Assembly: GCF_016406325.1 (NCBI RefSeq)
Contig: NZ_CP066370.1
Span: 1,860,001-1,924,000 of the forward strand
DNA: 64,000 bases
Direction: 5' to 3'
Origin: Shewanella putrefaciens
Lineage (GTDB): Bacteria; Pseudomonadota; Gammaproteobacteria; Enterobacterales; Shewanellaceae
The position numbers and the translations under genes were made by a program. Shown one piece after another: positions 55,154 through 63,852 of this stretch. How positions within the stretch are numbered: position 1 is the first letter of the stretch; every line of letters starts with the position of its first letter. Below the pieces are notes generated by a model. The model did no database searches. It saw nothing but the letters and a program-made list of their open reading frames with translations, and was not told the DNA's origin.

Positions 55154-55957
55154 CTAAAAAATATCTTTCCACTGCCGAAGGCGGGTAAAACAAGTGAGTT
55201 CATCTAGTTTGATAGGATCGGGATCATCAAAATGCTGTTTTATACTATCAATAATGCTTTGTTCTCCCACGCGCAAAAAAGGATTGATAGCTCGCTCCAA
55301 GGCAATACTTGAGGGAATTGTAGCGCTATTTTGAGCACGCATTTCTGTGGCTTTTTGCATATATGCCTGTAAATTTAGATTGTTAGGCTCGACTGTTAGA
55401 GCAAATTTAAGATTGGAGAGGGTATATTCATGGGCGCAGAAAACTCGAGTATTCGCAGGAAGTTTGGCTAATAGTGTAAGAGAGCTAAGCATTTGCTCCG
55501 CGGTGCCTTCAAATAGTCGACCACAGCCTGCACTGAATAAAGTATCACCACAAAAAAGCGCATCCTCAATGAAATAGGCAATATGTCCAGCTGTATGGCC
55601 TGGCACGTTCAGCACTTGTATTTGAGCGTTAAGGAAAGGAAGGGTGAGTTCAGTTCGCATTTCAGGATTAAGTGGTACATTGACATGAGCAATATTTTCT
55701 TTTTGTGGTCCGTAAACCTGCAGTGTTTGTGATGAAGTTTGCTCAACGTAACGTTTAAGTTCCCCGACACCGCCAGTATGATCTTGGTGATGGTGCGTGA
55801 GCAAAATACCAGCGAGTGCTAACTGATGGGAGACCAGATAGGCAATAACGACCTTAGCATCGCCAGGATCGACAACATAAACCTGCGAGTGGGGAGTTTG
55901 TTGTAACACCCAGATATAATTGTCATTAAAGGCTTTAATCGCTGTTATAGTGAGCAT
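55154..55957 (-). CDS. gloB: Hydroxyacylglutathione hydrolase (glyoxalase II)
   Basis: A 267-residue metallo-beta-lactamase-fold enzyme that hydrolyses S-lactoylglutathione, the second step of methylglyoxal detoxification. The metal motif [11 protein letters not shown] (about residues 55-65) and [28 protein letters not shown] and [11 protein letters not shown] are all present. Length matches GloB. It is in the same direction as mltD with about 240 bases between, and divergent from yafS, as in E. coli. Confidence 0.95.
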
Positions 55958-56122
55958 AGAACCACCTTATGGCTGTATTTCAATTTATAGATAAGGTTAT
56001 TATCCACAAGTCGATACACCTTGGCGACTTTTGCCATAATGGCATAGTGTTTTGTACATGGTTATATCAGTCAGCAAGGGTTTGGTTGAATTGCTATCGT
56101 ACAAGGGTAATGGAGAAACGTT

Positions 56123-56857
56123 GTGTCGTATTTCAGTACTGAATGCAAACCTGAACAATGGGAAGATTTACCCAATGGTGCTGCGCTAGAATTTGCAGTG
56201 GCAGAGAAATTAGCTCACTGGTGGCCGCGGGTATTTGGTTATCATTTACTAAAGCTCGGCCCCTTAAGTGCAGCCTTATCCAGTATGGAATCTCCTGTCG
56301 CGCATCACTTTTCCTTATCTTCAAGCCAAGATGCTTCAATTATTGGCGATTTTTGTCATCTTCCTCTGCAAAATGGTGTGATTGACGCTGTAGTGATGAG
56401 TTTACTGCTGGAATTTGAACCTGACCCCTACCGTATTTTACGTGAAACTGACCGAGTACTTATCGCTGGTGGCTATTTATTTATTGTAGGATTTAACCCG
56501 CTAAGCCCTGTTTTTTTAGGTAAATTGTGGCCTAAATATCAAGATTGTTTACCTTGGAATGGCCGTTTTTTTATGCCATCACGGGTGAGGGATTGGCTCG
56601 GACTTTTAGGATATCAAGTGGTAAGTGATGAGCGTTTGGTATACCACCCTTTGATTGGTGAATTTAATGAAGGACGTTTTCTACAACAAACATTAGCATC
56701 TTGGTTGCCTAGCACCGGGAGCTTATATTTGATCGTAGCGCGTAAGCTAGAATCCCCATTAACCCCGATCCGTGATAAACGTAAAGTATTACAGCCTAAC
56801 TGGAGCACCGCATCAAGCGCAGGCCGTTCTGGACATTTATCGGAACATTCCAAATAA
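56123..56857 (+). CDS. yafS: YafS-like SAM-dependent methyltransferase
   Basis: A 244-residue protein with a class I methyltransferase fold: after an N-terminal region, the segment LPLQNGVIDAVVMSLLLEFEPDPYRILRETDRVL (about 83-115; only partly quoted here) is typical of the methyltransferase-11 group, followed by GGYLFIVGFNPLSP. The GTG start follows GGAGAAACG. Divergence from gloB matches E. coli yafS. The substrate is unknown. Confidence 0.87.
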   Translation: MSYFSTECKPEQWEDLPNGAALEFAVAEKLAHWWPRVFGYHLLKLGPLSAALSSMESPVAHHFSLSSSQDASIIGDFCHLPLQNGVIDAVVMSLLLEFEPDPYRILRETDRVLIAGGYLFIVGFNPLSPVFLGKLWPKYQDCLPWNGRFFMPSRVRDWLGLLGYQVVSDERLVYHPLIGEFNEGRFLQQTLASWLPSTGSLYLIVARKLESPLTPIRDKRKVLQPNWSTASSAGRSGHLSEHSK

Positions 56858-56880
56858 CCGCGTGTACAAACGAGTATGAT

Positions 56881-57777
56881 ATGCGAATAACCTTGAGGCA
56901 ACTGGCTGTATTTGAAGCCGTAGCGCGAAGCGGTCAGGTTGCTAAAGCCGCGGAGCAAGTTAACCTTTCTCCCCCAGCGACTTCTATGGCATTGGCAGAA
57001 TTAGAAAAACAGCTAAATGCTAGACTTTTTGAACGAATTGGCAATCGTTTACAATTAAATTCCCAAGGCAATTTGTTACTACCTCTGGCAACGGATTTAT
57101 TACATAGAGTCGAGCAGATTGAACAAGCTTTTACTCAGCAAGATGGCGATCTTATTGGGCATTTAAGCGTGGGTGCTAGCTCGACAATCGGTAATTATTT
57201 ACTCGCCAAAGCCGCAGTGGCTTTTTGTCAGCAACATCTTCAAACCCACGTGGATGTCGCAATCACAAATACCCAAGATGTGATCCAATCGGTAGCACAA
57301 TTTCGTTCAGAAATGGGCTTTATTGAAGGCTATTGTACTGATAGTCGATTGAAGGTTGAGGTGTGGCATAAGGATACATTACTCGTGTTTTGTCATCCTG
57401 CGCACCCGCTTGCTGGCAAAATCGTAAAACCTGCCGCACTTAAAGGACAATCTTGGGTGCTACGAGAAGAAGGATCTGGCACTCGAGAATATTTTGTTAA
57501 TGCTGCCAATGAGTTAGATATGCGTCCCGAGGCTAAATTCTGCTTTTCTACGCCGGATGCGATTAAACATGCTGTCAAGCAAGGTGCAGGATTAGGCGTA
57601 TTATCAGAGCTTGCTCTAGATAAGGAGATAAGCCGAAAAGAATTGGCGATGGTGACAGTTGAAGGGCTGGTCCTAGAGCGGCAGTTTTATCGCATTACCC
57701 ATAAAAGCCGTCAAGCGACCTCTTTAGGGCAATCGTTTGTGCAGTTTTGCGGGAATTTCTTCAATATTGCTCACTAG
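56881..57777 (+). CDS. LysR-family transcriptional regulator
   Basis: A 298-residue LysR regulator. The N-terminal helix-turn-helix is in RQLAVFEAVARSGQVAKAAEQ and NLSPPATSMALAELE. The effector domain has VLREEGSGTREYF (about 198), a motif common in the CysB/YeiE branch. It follows yafS by 23 bases in the same direction, and could be co-transcribed. The target is unknown. Confidence 0.9.
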   Translation: MRITLRQLAVFEAVARSGQVAKAAEQVNLSPPATSMALAELEKQLNARLFERIGNRLQLNSQGNLLLPLATDLLHRVEQIEQAFTQQDGDLIGHLSVGASSTIGNYLLAKAAVAFCQQHLQTHVDVAITNTQDVIQSVAQFRSEMGFIEGYCTDSRLKVEVWHKDTLLVFCHPAHPLAGKIVKPAALKGQSWVLREEGSGTREYFVNAANELDMRPEAKFCFSTPDAIKHAVKQGAGLGVLSELALDKEISRKELAMVTVEGLVLERQFYRITHKSRQATSLGQSFVQFCGNFFNIAH

Positions 57778-57940
57778 GGTAAATACGTGACATCTGAAGT
57801 GATATCAACTGAAAGCCCCTCTAACGCGATGATGGGAAGGAGGCTTTTAGAGATTGATACCACACAATGTTTACGATAAGTGAGTGCGTAAAACAGAATA
57901 TTTATTATCTCGTTATCTCTAGTGATTTAGAGGAGTGTGC

Positions 57941-58414
57941 TTAAGGTTGATAACCTTCATCGATTTGGGTTGGATTCGCTTCAGCCGCGGAGCGTGCTAG
58001 GATATCACAACGCTCGTTTTCAGCATGGCCAGCGTGGCCTTTTACCCATTGCCAATCGATAGTGTGCATTTGCGATACTTTATCTAAGCGTTTCCAAAGA
58101 TCCACATTTTTGACAGGCGTACGGTTTGAGGTCATCCACCCTTTTTTCTTCCAACCGTGGATCCACGTCATTATGCCTTGGCGCATATATTGACTATCAC
58201 TGGTAAGAACGACTCTGCAAGGTTCTTTAAGACTTTCTAGGGCGATGATTGGTGCCAACAATTCCATGCGATTATTGGTGGTAAGTGCAAAACCGTCGGA
58301 CATCTCCTTTGTATGACCCTTATAATTCATTACAATGCCATAGCCACCGGGGCCGGGGTTGCCTAAGCAAGAGCCATCAGTGAAGATGTGGATCAGTTTT
58401 CGTTCAGTCATCAA
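57941..58414 (-). CDS. rnhA: Ribonuclease HI
   Basis: A 157-residue RNase HI that degrades RNA in RNA-DNA hybrids. The catalytic residues are in [16 protein letters not shown] (Asp about 12), [11 protein letters not shown] (Glu), [11 protein letters not shown] (Asp) and [17 protein letters not shown] (His and Asp). It is divergent from dnaQ with 67 bases between, the same head-to-head arrangement as in E. coli, where the two promoters overlap. Confidence 0.97.
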   Translation of the reverse strand: MMTERKLIHIFTDGSCLGNPGPGGYGIVMNYKGHTKEMSDGFALTTNNRMELLAPIIALESLKEPCRVVLTSDSQYMRQGIMTWIHGWKKKGWMTSNRTPVKNVDLWKRLDKVSQMHTIDWQWVKGHAGHAENERCDILARSAAEANPTQIDEGYQP

Positions 58415-58481
58415 GTTGTTACCATTGCCGTGAATTTCGGCCGAGTATAACCAAAAATTGTCATAAGAAGCGCATAAAAGT

Positions 58482-59210
58482 ATGAATATTATTTCAAACG
58501 CCAGCCGCCAGATTGTGTTGGATACAGAAACTACAGGTATGAATCAAGGCAGCGGTGCTGTCTATTTGGGCCATAGAATTATTGAAATTGGCTGTGTGGA
58601 GGTTATCAATCGTCGGCTGACTGGACGTTACTTTCATCAATATATCAATCCAGGACAGGCCATTGATCCTGAAGCGATAGCTGTCCACGGTATTACCGAT
58701 CAGAGAGTTGCAAACGAACCACGTTTTCACCAAATAGCACAGCAATTTATTGAATTTATTGATGGTGCTGAAATCGTGGCCCACAACGCAAACTTCGACG
58801 TGAGCTTTATGGATCACGAGTTTTCGATGTTGCCTTCTAAAGGCCCGAAAACGATGGATATCTGCGATATTCTCGATACTTTAGAAATAGCTAAATTTTT
58901 ACATCCGGGGCAAAAAAATAACCTTGATGCCCTGTGTAAGCGATATGGTATTGATAACTCGCGTCGTCACTATCACGGCGCATTACTCGATGCCGAGATC
59001 CTTGCAGATGTTTATCTGATCATGACGGGTGGGCAAACGAAGTTTAATTTATCTAACGAAGAAGTAGGACAGGAAGCAGGGGGGATCCAGCGGTTTGCTC
59101 CCAATTCACTTAATCTTAAAGTGATCTCAGCATCGGCCGATGAACTAGCTATGCACGAACAACGCCTTGATTTAGTCGCAAAATCGGGAAAATGCCTCTG
59201 GAGAGGATAA
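58482..59210 (+). CDS. dnaQ: DNA polymerase III epsilon subunit (3'-5' proofreading exonuclease)
   Basis: A 242-residue DEDDh exonuclease, the proofreading subunit of the replicative polymerase. ExoI is in [11 protein letters not shown] (about 10-20), ExoII in [16 protein letters not shown] (about 97-112) and ExoIII in [16 protein letters not shown] (about 165-180). A C-terminal tail of about 50 residues should bind the polymerase alpha subunit. It is divergent from rnhA. Confidence 0.97.
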   Translation: MNIISNASRQIVLDTETTGMNQGSGAVYLGHRIIEIGCVEVINRRLTGRYFHQYINPGQAIDPEAIAVHGITDQRVANEPRFHQIAQQFIEFIDGAEIVAHNANFDVSFMDHEFSMLPSKGPKTMDICDILDTLEIAKFLHPGQKNNLDALCKRYGIDNSRRHYHGALLDAEILADVYLIMTGGQTKFNLSNEEVGQEAGGIQRFAPNSLNLKVISASADELAMHEQRLDLVAKSGKCLWRG

Positions 59211-59220
59211 ATAATCTGTT

Positions 59221-60588
59221 ATGACGATTTCGCTTCCTACGCCCCTATTCAACACTGTTTTAATGCTCGGCACTTTATTGCTTGGCTCCAACGCTTGGGC
59301 TGCTAACCCGCCAGCACCGGGGAAGTCTTCAACACCGATGATTAAAGTGGTGCCATTAGAAACGGCATCTGAGCTTAAAAATCGCTTTAGAGTCGACCAT
59401 ATGGTTAGCAGTATGACGCTATTGATTGAGCGTGAGTATGGTTCAGCGCCTGTGGTCATAGTGTTGCCAGATGGCAGTAAATGGTATGCCAATCGTCATC
59501 CTGAGACGGTAAAATGGGTTGATGGTATTACAGGTGACATCATTCATATTGAATCTCCGCCAGTGGGCCCATGGCAACTGTTGGGGAAAGTGGTGCTGAC
59601 TTCAACCATTAAGAAAATCTCCAAGCTTGAAATTGAAGTGCAAGCACTGCCGCAGCCGCTATTTCAAGGCGAACAAATTAAGATCATTGCTCAACTGATG
59701 GGTGATGCCGAGCGTGTTCGTATGCCTGGTTTAGATTATTTAGTGGAATGGACAGCGCATTTTGTGAGTAAGCATCGTGCAGGTGATGAAAACTTTGCCG
59801 TTGGGGATATTATTGTTGGTTCCTATAAAGATAACGGTGAGAGTTTTGATGAAAAGCCTGACGATGGCATTTTCACCAGTAATATCAATATTAAGCAACC
59901 ATGGGGAGAATATGATTTTGTGGTTAAAGCACGTAATAACGTGTTTGAGCGCCAAGTGTCATTTCCTTTTAAGCTGTCGCCACGACCGATTAATGCCGAA
60001 GTGATCATTCCTGATGATCCTTTAACGGGTCCATGGAAAATTATGCTTCATGCCGATAGCAGTGTCCTACAGTTGGCAGAGACACACTTTTCATTTGAAT
60101 TAGTGGGGCCTGCGGGGTTGCAGCTTCCCATTATACTCAACGGGTTAACAGAGCCTGATACTGAGTTGCCATTACCGCCAGTGTCTGAATTTGGTAGTTA
60201 CCGCATTAAAGGTTTTGTGGCGACAACCACAGTAACAGGGCGGGAGATAGTGATTGATCTACCAGAACTCTTTTTCAATTTAGTTCAGCCGCCAGAACCT
60301 CCCCCGAGTGCTGAAGAACTTGCGGCTGTGGCGGCACAACAAGCGGCAGAAGAAGAAGCTCTTGCAAAAAAGGATGCCATCTTTTGGATTATTACCATTA
60401 ATGCAGTCTTACTGGTTTTAGGAATTGTGGCATTGGTTGTATGGCGTAAACGTCAAAGCCTTGCTCAAGCACTGGCCGCCGCAGAGCAGCGTCTTTTAGA
60501 TGAAGCAACGGAGAATAAATCAGCGATGCCATCCTTCGATGAAATTGATCTTACTATGCCTGATGAATTTGATAGTAAGGAGCGTTAG
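59221..60588 (+). CDS. Membrane-anchored exported protein, TIGR03503-like
   Basis: A 455-residue protein with a signal peptide ending near NAWAANPP, a long extracytoplasmic beta-rich region (residues about 40-350), an Ala/Glu-rich segment, one membrane helix (WIITINAVLLVLGIVALVVW, about 389-408) and an acidic cytoplasmic tail. I recognise it as the TIGR03503 type, found in Shewanella and Vibrio next to dnaQ; this comes from memory and was not searched. The function is unknown. The start at 59221 lies 10 bases after dnaQ, so the two are probably co-transcribed. Confidence 0.7.
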   Translation: MTISLPTPLFNTVLMLGTLLLGSNAWAANPPAPGKSSTPMIKVVPLETASELKNRFRVDHMVSSMTLLIEREYGSAPVVIVLPDGSKWYANRHPETVKWVDGITGDIIHIESPPVGPWQLLGKVVLTSTIKKISKLEIEVQALPQPLFQGEQIKIIAQLMGDAERVRMPGLDYLVEWTAHFVSKHRAGDENFAVGDIIVGSYKDNGESFDEKPDDGIFTSNINIKQPWGEYDFVVKARNNVFERQVSFPFKLSPRPINAEVIIPDDPLTGPWKIMLHADSSVLQLAETHFSFELVGPAGLQLPIILNGLTEPDTELPLPPVSEFGSYRIKGFVATTTVTGREIVIDLPELFFNLVQPPEPPPSAEELAAVAAQQAAEEEALAKKDAIFWIITINAVLLVLGIVALVVWRKRQSLAQALAAAEQRLLDEATENKSAMPSFDEIDLTMPDEFDSKER

Positions 60589-60710
60589 TTGAATTTTAAT
60601 CTGTAGCGGCTGAAATATTGTAATGACGTAATATTTTACTCTTAAATCAGATGGTTTCAGTTAGTGTGGCGAATTTTTAACTAAACGATCTCAGAGTGTG
60701 AAAAAAACGG

Positions 60711-60739
60711 TTGACGCTCGTTAAACCCATCCGTATTAT
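60711..60739 (+). promoter_or_regulatory. Sigma-70 promoter of the tRNA-Asp cluster
   Basis: TTGACG (60711-60716) and TATTAT (60734-60739) are separated by 17 bases, with the tRNA beginning 16 bases after the -10 box. Confidence 0.75.
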
Positions 60740-60755
60740 GCTGTGCAACTTGAGT

Positions 60756-60832
60756 GGAGCGGTAGTTCAGTTGGTTAGAATACCGGCCTGTCACGCCGGG
60801 GGTCGCGGGTTCGAGTCCCGTCCGCTCCGCCA
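60756..60832 (+). tRNA. tRNA-Asp (anticodon GTC)
   Basis: The cloverleaf is complete: acceptor GGAGCGG pairs with CCGCTCC, the D-arm has TAGTTCAGTTGGTTAGA, the anticodon loop CTGTCAC carries GTC, and the T-arm is CGGGTTCGAGTCCCG. The 3' CCA is encoded (60830-60832). Length is 77 bases. Confidence 0.97.
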
Positions 60833-60878
60833 GTCAAGTATTTGAAAATAGTCTATAATGCGACATTATTATAGTTAT

Positions 60879-60967
60879 GGAGCGGTAGTTCAGTTGGTTA
60901 GACTATCGTTTTGACATCGGCGGCCTGTCACGTCGGGGTTAGCGGGTTCGATACTCGTCAGATAATG
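60879..60967 (+). pseudogene. Degenerate tRNA-Asp copy between two intact genes
   Basis: It begins with the same GGAGCGG and D-arm as the flanking tRNAs. It then has about 15 extra bases (ACTATCGTTTTGACAT region), a recognisable GTC anticodon arm with weakened pairing, and a mutated T-arm (GGGTTCGATACTC). The 3' acceptor strand and CCA are missing, so the acceptor stem cannot form. It is a tRNA pseudogene or remodelled spacer. Confidence 0.75.
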
Positions 60968-60982
60968 GATACGGAAGAATTT

Positions 60983-61059
60983 GGAGCGGTAGTTCAGTTG
61001 GTTAGAATACCGGCCTGTCACGCCGGGGGTCGCGGGTTCGAGTCCCGTCCGCTCCGCCA
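60983..61059 (+). tRNA. tRNA-Asp (anticodon GTC), second intact copy
   Basis: The sequence is identical to the copy at 60756-60832, with an encoded CCA (61057-61059). It is followed directly by a terminator, so the cluster is probably one transcript. Confidence 0.97.
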
Positions 61060-61065
61060 AATTGC

Positions 61066-61100
61066 AAAAGCCCCATCGAAAGATGGGGCTTTTTGCTTTT
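61066..61100 (+). terminator. Terminator of the tRNA-Asp cluster
   Basis: AAAAGCCCCATC (61066-61077) and GATGGGGCTTTT (61082-61093) with a GAAA tetraloop and following T-rich run. Confidence 0.9.
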
Positions 61101-61160
61101 CTATTGTACTTATTTTTATTACGTTATCCTAAACTTCAACGATAAATCATCGAGCAAGAT

Positions 61161-62027
61161 TTATCGTTGTGCCTGTGGTGCGTTGGTAATAATCACTTCA
61201 ACTCTACGGTTTTGCTGGCGACCACTAGCGGACTCATTATTTGCAACTGGGAAGCTTTCACCTTTACCTTGGCTGCTGAGTCGACTGGATTGAACTCCTT
61301 GTGCCTGCAGAAAATTGCTAACACTATCAGCCCTTCGCTCCGATAGGCCAAGGTTGTACTCCTCAGTACCTACGCTATCGGTATACCCTTCAATGATGGC
61401 GCCACGTTGTGGATATTTACCCAGAAAGGTTGCTAGGTTTGTGAGATGCTGACTCGTCGATGACTTAAGATTGGCTTTTCCAGTATCGAATAAGACATCG
61501 CCCAAGGTCACAACCCAACCACGTTCTGACTCACGGGCATTAAGTAGAGCAAGCTGTGCTTGTGCATCATCGCTTTCTTGGCGAGCATCTGCAGCATCAG
61601 CACGGGCTAGGCGCGCATCCTGATGCGCTTGATTGGCCTCTGTTGTCCTTGCATCGAGTCTGGCATCATCACGGTTTTTTGCGAGAACCTTTTGCTGATC
61701 CTCTGCAAAGCGACTTTGCGCTTGGGCTAAGGCAATGTTGACTTTTCGGTCGGCAACAAACACGAGATGTTGTGATAGTTGCTCGTTTTTTACTGGTTGC
61801 TCAGCGGCACGTACCGCTTCTTCGGCTTGACTGATTGCAGCAGGAGCGAGGATTGCCAGCTCATTCTTTGCTTGCAGAGTGTTAAGTTCTGCACGTATAT
61901 CGCTGATGCCTTCAGCCATCTTAGGTGCGCTGCTGCAGGCTGCTACTGTGGTCAGCAGCAGGCTATATGACAGCAATTGACGGCTAAAACGCAAGGGGAA
62001 AACCGACGAAGCTTTAGGCATTTTCAT
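61161..62027 (-). CDS. OmpA-family lipoprotein with N-terminal DUF4398-like region
   Basis: A 288-residue envelope protein. The signal ends at TTVAACSS, a lipobox-like site, then a long Ala/Gln/Arg-rich helical region (residues about 35-165, DUF4398-like) precedes the C-terminal OmpA peptidoglycan-binding domain (FDTGKANLKSSTSQHL, GYTDSVGTEEYNLGLSERRA and NRRVEV). It is translationally coupled to the upstream DUF4398 gene by a 4-base ATGA overlap. It is probably an outer-membrane lipoprotein attached to peptidoglycan. Confidence 0.9.
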   Translation of the reverse strand: MKMPKASSVFPLRFSRQLLSYSLLLTTVAACSSAPKMAEGISDIRAELNTLQAKNELAILAPAAISQAEEAVRAAEQPVKNEQLSQHLVFVADRKVNIALAQAQSRFAEDQQKVLAKNRDDARLDARTTEANQAHQDARLARADAADARQESDDAQAQLALLNARESERGWVVTLGDVLFDTGKANLKSSTSQHLTNLATFLGKYPQRGAIIEGYTDSVGTEEYNLGLSERRADSVSNFLQAQGVQSSRLSSQGKGESFPVANNESASGRQQNRRVEVIITNAPQAQR

Positions 62028-62449
62028 TGCTGAATTCCTTTTGTGCGGCGCAACATTTCTTGTTGCAGAATGCTGATGTTGTTTTTCATTTCATCATTGA
62101 CGCTGTTGGCTTGTGCCAGTTCAGCACGGGCTAGCGCAAGCTCTGCGTCAAGGCTTGCCTCAATGGCATAACGATCGGCGTTGACGGTATCCTTTTTTAA
62201 CAATGCACTGTTTGCGGCTTGCAGTTTCTGCCTAGCCTGTGCAAGTTCATTTGATGCATATTGACCCGCTCTTGCTTGTTCGACACGAGCAATGGTTCGT
62301 TCTGCACGTTCCATTTCTGCCGTTTTAGCCAAAGGGGATGAACTGCAGCCGCTAATCGCTATAGCAATGAAGCCTGCTAATAAAAAGTGCTTTGCTCGTA
62401 GCAGACTGATTGATAACGGTTGTGGTTGTTGATTTTTTTTGATGTTCAT
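62024..62449 (-). CDS. DUF4398 lipoprotein
   Basis: A 141-residue predicted lipoprotein. The hydrophobic stretch FLLAGFIAIAISGC ends at the lipobox Cys, and the mature part is an Ala/Glu/Arg-rich helical DUF4398 domain (ARQKLQAANSALLKKD region). ATG 62449 is chosen because AGGAG lies at optimal distance; the frame extends upstream to 62515 without support. It overlaps the OmpA-like gene by 4 bases. DUF4398 pairs of this kind are often found together, here as a stress- or envelope-related operon. Confidence 0.88.
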   Translation of the reverse strand: MNIKKNQQPQPLSISLLRAKHFLLAGFIAIAISGCSSSPLAKTAEMERAERTIARVEQARAGQYASNELAQARQKLQAANSALLKKDTVNADRYAIEASLDAELALARAELAQANSVNDEMKNNISILQQEMLRRTKGIQQ

Positions 62450-62564
62450 TTGTAACTCCTTTACAAGACACAAACTACCGAGTGTGGTTCTAACGTCAGT
62501 TATCCAACGATTCACCGTTAATCATATTGGTGAATAGCACTATTTTTGAGAGTGTCGATATTGA

Positions 62565-63392
62565 TTAGAATGTTAATGCTTTGGATGTGACACTTTTAAC
62601 ACCACGGATATTCTGTGCTGTTTCAACAGCTAATGATTGTTCACTGCCGCTGGCAACTTTACCTGTCAGTGTTACTATGCCGTTATTGGTGCTGACATCA
62701 ATGTCAGAGCCATTAATATTGCTTGAATACATAAAGCTGGATTTTACTTTGGCGGTTATCCAACTATCTGAAATATTGTGACTTTCTGTTTCATTTTTCA
62801 GTTTTGCTTTTTCGTCTTTGCTTACCGTTGCGCTTTGAATTTTCAAATTATTGGTGACTGATTTTACGCCGCGAGTATTGAGTGCCAATCGATGAGTAAT
62901 GTCTTTTGCATTCTGGTTGTTTACAGTGCCATTTAGCGTGACTCGTCCGGATTTAGTCATGACTTCTGTGCCAACGTCATCGACATCTTTATTCCATTGC
63001 AATTTAGAGCGAATAGCGGCCGAGATATTGGCATCATCAATTTTGTCACCAAAACCATTTGAGTTAGCTTTCGGCATGTAATTAGCGTCAACGACTATCT
63101 GGTTATCAACATCTTTAATGCCTGATACGCCCTGAGCGATTTCACCCGCGAGTTCTTTGCTAATTTTTTCGTCCACTTGACCTGTCAACACTGCTTTACC
63201 TTTTTGTACTGTGACTTTTAGATCATTAGCGCGTAAATAGGGGTTGAGGGCATAACTTGTTGCAATTTGGCTTTCTTGGCGTACATCATCCATTGCTTTC
63301 GTTGCCGTATCAGCGGCTGATGCTGACTGTAGTGGTGACAGGGTGAGTAAGATGGCTAAGGTAAAAATAAATTTGCGATACGATAAATTCAT
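62565..63392 (-). CDS. Periplasmic protein with three BON domains
   Basis: A 275-residue exported protein with a signal peptide ending near LQSASAAD. Three BON repeats follow, each with a hydrophobic strand pattern: residues about 38-104 (VTVQKGKAVLTGQVDE), 118-190 (VMTKSGRVTLNGTVNN) and 203-272 (VSTNNGIVTLTGKVAS). BON proteins bind phospholipid or other membranes; OsmY is the best-known one. It is in the same direction as the DUF4398/OmpA pair, about 115 bases upstream, and may share regulation. Confidence 0.9.
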   Translation of the reverse strand: MNLSYRKFIFTLAILLTLSPLQSASAADTATKAMDDVRQESQIATSYALNPYLRANDLKVTVQKGKAVLTGQVDEKISKELAGEIAQGVSGIKDVDNQIVVDANYMPKANSNGFGDKIDDANISAAIRSKLQWNKDVDDVGTEVMTKSGRVTLNGTVNNQNAKDITHRLALNTRGVKSVTNNLKIQSATVSKDEKAKLKNETESHNISDSWITAKVKSSFMYSSNINGSDIDVSTNNGIVTLTGKVASGSEQSLAVETAQNIRGVKSVTSKALTF

Positions 63393-63483
63393 GATGGTAC
63401 TCCCTAACAGAAAGAGAACCAGTGCAGCAATAGCGACACTGGCCTAAGCTAAATACGGTTGTTATTCAGTACAACCGCAAGGT

Positions 63484-63852
63484 TTAGCATTTACATTTAT
63501 CAATAAAGCTTTTTACCTGTTTGCTCGAGTCATCTCGGCTCAATGAATAATGCTTTTGCACGAGTTCATTTAGGTTGGCTTCATTGCCGTTTGATTTAAC
63601 CAATTCAGCTTCGCTGATTTTGCTCCAATTACCTTTTGCTGCTTGGATCTGGTCTTGCCATTTACCGTTAAAGGCATCTTTTTGCTGATTTTCGGTATTT
63701 TTGCTCGTGCCAACCTCCTGTTTGTCTTTATCTCCTGCGATAATTTTGCCAGTTTGGTTGTTGCTAGCGGTGACCGGAGGATTGGCTTTGTTGGTTTTAG
63801 TATTCTGTTCATCTTTAACGATGGTTTTATTTTGTTCAGTGAATTTATTCAT
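63484..63852 (-). CDS. CsbD-like stress protein
   Basis: A 122-residue protein. The N-terminal half is polar, rich in Asn, Lys and Thr (disordered); the C-terminal half (KWQDQIQAAKGNWSKIS, then HYSLSRDDSSKQVKSFI) is CsbD-like, a family of small stress proteins. The ATG at 63852 follows GAGGT and is chosen over a start at 63882. It ends in KCKC, two cysteines that could be redox or metal active. It is the first gene of the minus-strand stress/envelope cluster. Confidence 0.82.
   Translation of the reverse strand: MNKFTEQNKTIVKDEQNTKTNKANPPVTASNNQTGKIIAGDKDKQEVGTSKNTENQQKDAFNGKWQDQIQAAKGNWSKISEAELVKSNGNEANLNELVQKHYSLSRDDSSKQVKSFIDKCKC

Noticed and set aside
54971..55207. A 78-codon frame between mltD and gloB
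   Set aside because: It overlaps the end of gloB on the opposite strand, has no ribosome-binding site and a basic, AT-driven composition typical of non-coding sequence.
60911..61132. Open frame across the tRNA-Asp cluster
   Set aside because: It runs through the tRNA genes, so it is an artefact.
61161..62027. OmpA-like lipoprotein as the missing sortase-associated OmpA protein
   Set aside because: It lies more than 40 kb from the sortase and is coupled to a DUF4398 gene; nothing in the sequence links it to the sortase.
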